From the NCBI GenBank assembly GCA_021292105.1, contig CM037868.1, positions 26,330,232 through 26,394,231 on the forward strand: 64,000 nucleotides of DNA. Direction: 5' to 3'. The notes below the pieces were generated by a model. It was not told where the DNA came from. It searched no databases and saw only the letters and a program-made list of their open reading frames with translations. Origin of the DNA: Anadara kagoshimensis (lineage: Eukaryota; Mollusca; Bivalvia; Arcoida; Arcidae). Shown piece by piece: positions 60,852-64,000 of this stretch; the stretch's first letter is position 1; the number at the start of each line of letters is the position of its first letter. The position numbers and the translations under genes are program-made.

Positions 60852-61801
60852 CGTGTTTTCTTTTGCCGCTCACCACGATATTGAAATTTAAACCACCTAT
60901 GAATAACAATCGTGTAAGAAGAGGCTCTCCAGTTCTGTGTTCTTTTTCTGCTTGCAATATCGGTTCGACTTGACTTCATTTTCAGTACAAAAACATACAT
61001 TATAAGATTTTCTGAAAAATATATGATATGATATTTTTCCGATGGTAGAAGGGTTCAATTTTATCATAATTTAAAGAAATCTCATTATTTTTATTGATGT
61101 ACGCGGCTTGTACCAGTCGGGATAAAAATATTAATTTTACAATCAGGATCGGAAAGATGCGTGACTGACACTTCAGTATAATAAACACTAGCAAGCGTTT
61201 AGAAGCACTAGACCATTATGACTACTAATTTACTGATACCCATCAAATTTTACACCTTCGGCCACACTTCATGAATTTGAACAATACCATTAATAAATGT
61301 ATGATCCCACAGAGAGAAATTGCTAATGCTGAAAATTGACTTTGTTTGTACACGGCGTAGTTTCATTGACAAGTGCTGACAAAACGTGTGTACTCTAAAC
61401 TGGGTACATTTATTTAATGGTACGATCAACTATAGATTTTTGCCTATGGTTGACATCAGAAATTCAATGCCTAATTGTACCAGGGTTTTCGTTTCATACT
61501 GCGTCAAAACTAGTTATATTTTAATTCTGTTTAAAGTAAAGGATGTGGTATGGCTTTCCCTGCTGTTTGTAAACTGGTATAAATATATTAAAATGTGTAT
61601 TTTGATCGTTCTGCTTTGTAATTTCCAGGTTTTATGAGGTGGGATATTGTGTGAAGTTCTCTATTAAGAACTCTTTTTCACTGACAAAGCATTTTTTTGA
61701 AAAATATCTGGAATATTTTTTTGTAGTTAAGAATCGTAATATTAAACAAGTTCATTAGTCAATGGCCGAGGGAGTAGGGTTTGAAAACAGTGAGAGTAAA
61801 A
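60849..61801. other. Non-coding AT-rich stretch
   Basis: The 83-codon frame at 61386-61637 is hydrophobic and unrecognised. It has no supporting context and is not called as a gene. Confidence 0.4.
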
Positions 61802-61967
61802 TACAGTCAAACCTGCCTTAAAGACCACCTCTATATAAGGACCACCTGCTTATAAAGGCCAGTAGAATTGAATCCCAATTGTTCTTTATTTATATTATTT
61901 GAACATGTATATATAGGTCACTTTTACTAGTTCCCATGGGTTGCCTTTATAGACAGGTTTGACTGTA
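61802..61967. mobile_element. ~180-bp TIR element (copy 4)
   Basis: Starts TACAGTCAAACCTGCCTTAA and ends TATAGACAGGTTTGACTGTA. This copy has the best-matched ends of the four and carries a short internal deletion relative to copy 1. Confidence 0.78.
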
Positions 61968-63749
61968 CAGTCATGTCGAAGTTTAACTCTGCTAACGAAA
62001 ATAAGTCAAAATCCTAACTATCAAGTGCATGAGAGTCTTATTTGTCTTTCTCGTAGAAACTTTTTTTTGTACTGAATAAATGTTTACTTTCTTCTTCTCT
62101 TCTTCTTCTTCTACTCTACAAATCTCCTCTGGAGTATTCTCGCAGATTTTATTTTCGAGTTTGCCTTTAAAACTTGGTTGCGTTGGTTTAGTACCTCATT
62201 TGTCATGTGACTTGTATTTTGTCTGTCCCGAGTCTTGGTTGCGTTGTCCCTTGGTGTTTTTCTCAGTTGAAGTGGCAAATTTAATTCCTCTGCTAGTAAA
62301 TTAGCCGTTTCTTTTAATATACCGTAACTATAGGGCTATCATGTTGGACATGAAGAAATACGTTTTTACAAATATAAATAAATTTTAATTTTTGAAAAGA
62401 ATTTCTCTCTGAAATAAGTAACCGATAGCGATTGTGGCTACCGAAAAATGAAATATCGGGTATCTCTCAGCCCTGTATTGGGCCAAAAGGGATCAAGGCC
62501 CTTAGAATTAGTATGAGAAAATAAGCGGCGCTTTGACTCATTTCGGAAAAATTCAACAAAAGGCAAAAATATTACTTTCAGACTTTTACTTATCATAAAA
62601 TATAATTAATTAGAAATATATTGTCTATCTTTCATGCCTCTGAATTTATTTACAGCATTTTCTAGCTGTGTCTTTGAGAGATCAAGGTTTGGAAAACATA
62701 CCGTTTTATGTAAACACAATGTACAAATAAATTGGGAATATTACTGTTGTCAATTGTGAAAAAAAAAACTTTATTGTGTTGGGAATGGAACCCAATTTCG
62801 TCCCCAAATTTGCTTCAGTGAGAACCCTGGATATTTAGGTAACGTGTATAAAAGACATCATTTGGGAATTATCATAGTGTGAAAGCAGACGAACAAAAAT
62901 TCCGTCATGGTTTAAAAAATATTTTCTAAATTAGCCAATTAAATTTGTCGATAATTACATTTCCATCTGGCTAACTATGCTTGGCTGCCATTTCTCATAC
63001 TTCATTATTTTGCAGCAGTAACGAACCATTAATGAAAAATACAAGCGCTAATCCGAGGGTTTTTTTTAGACAATAGTTGCAGCTGCAGACATCAAATTCT
63101 TTATGAGATAATCAAATAAAAAGCACGAAACACATCTCTGACGGCTAGGAATTCCTTTGTTGTGAGGAATCATCTAACCAGCGGATTACTGACTGAGCCG
63201 CTGTTTCGCATTTTTCTCCGGATGTAAAATGTACGCAGTGTGACAAATTGAATTAAAGTAGACAAAAGCACGTCTCTATGGTGATAACAAAGGGCATTTC
63301 GGGAACATTCTTGTGTAAATCTGAAGTAATTCCCGTCAAAACGAAATGATAGGTCTGACATGAATCAATTACGAGTCTCATCAATTAGGCTGTCGTGTGA
63401 TTAATGATACGAGGTTTCTCCCGCCATTAATTTATTCCGACGTTCATGGAAGTTAAAGATTGAGAGACATCGGATAAAATCAAACAATAGCCGAAGTTTA
63501 CGGAAAGCAAAGATTGAGATGCATTGGATAAAAATCAAACAAGGTTTGCAGATCTTGTAGAAATTCACACAACACTATCTTTGTATCTTACTAATGGTGT
63601 AAATATTTTCTTGACAGACTTCTGAAAAATGAAATAACTAATATCATGTTTGAAAAATGGTTCGTTCAAATTGGCATTACGATAATTAAGGCAAAGATGA
63701 TATATAACGATATAATACAATGCAAATATTTATACCCCTGCAAACTAGT
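61968..63749. other. Non-coding AT-rich stretch
   Basis: Aside from a MITE-end fragment near 61975 and a CTT-rich patch near 62090-62115, nothing is supported. Confidence 0.4.
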
Positions 63750-63964
63750 TTTAGCGGGTTTTTATATTAGGAATCACCATGTCTGTCTGTCCGTCTGTCC
63801 GTGTAAAATCGTGTCCGTTTCATATCTCATAATTGCTTCGGACAACTGTCATATATCTTCACGTGGATAATCTTCATGCATGGTTCAAGTGTGTCATTAT
63901 CTTTAATCAAGGTTATATCGGCAAGGTCAAGATCACGAGAAGCCGTTGTAACAACAAATATATT
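63750..63964 (+). repeat. Probable dispersed repeat with CTGTCTGTCCGTCTGTCC tract
   Basis: The combination of a TACCCCTGCAAACTAGTTTT-like start, a GTCTGTCCGTCTGTCCGT tract and a GGTCAAGATCAC motif resembles repeats common in invertebrate genomes. No second copy is in the window, so this rests on general resemblance only. Confidence 0.3.
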
Positions 63965-64000
63965 TCTGACATCAAACCTATAAAAGACTTATGGGACACT

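Overview
This looks like nuclear DNA of an invertebrate animal, most likely a bivalve mollusc. The sequence is AT-rich and gene-poor. It is packed with inverted-repeat transposons, tRNA-derived SINEs, microsatellites and satellite DNA. Its only convincing intact gene is an intronless Mab-21/cGAS-like nucleotidyltransferase, a family greatly expanded in bivalves. The species assignment is inference; no marker gene is present.

Layout. 1-7500: non-coding DNA rich in mobile-element relics. It holds two hammerhead-ribozyme motifs on the minus strand (1046-1091 decayed, 4959-5004 apparently intact), a MITE with long inverted ends (1869-2069), two copies of a ~180-bp inverted-repeat element, and a complete but dead mariner transposon (5129-6467). 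7638-9572: the 644-codon Mab-21/cGAS-like gene, with a TATA-like box upstream and a polyadenylation signal downstream. 9780-13628: a palindromic element, two SINEs (one split by a MITE), and a ~390-bp repeat unit.

13629-42298 is the dominant feature: a 28.7-kb head-to-tail array of two alternating non-coding modules, A (~690 bp, 12 copies) and B (~1.13 kb, 18 copies), in the order ABB ABB AB ABB ABB AB ABB AB AB ABBB AB A. It begins and ends with A, and a 5-bp direct repeat (TTCAT) flanks the whole array inside the interrupted ~390-bp repeat. A has TG...CA termini and ~22-bp imperfect inverted ends. The array therefore looks like a non-autonomous transposable element (LTR-like or TIR-like) that became a satellite.

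42299-55318: flanking repeat units, microsatellites, more SINEs and MITEs, a ~166-bp tandem repeat, and a truncated second Mab-21 copy (51679-51936) cut off by a repeat that also occurs inverted at 45.9-46.4 kb. 55319-56318 is a 1000-N assembly gap. 56319-64000: AT-rich sequence with microsatellites and scattered repeat copies; I see no convincing gene there.

The genes do not form a pathway. The interest lies in the composite array, the hammerhead motifs, and the duplicated and broken innate-immunity-type locus with its shared 5' flank.
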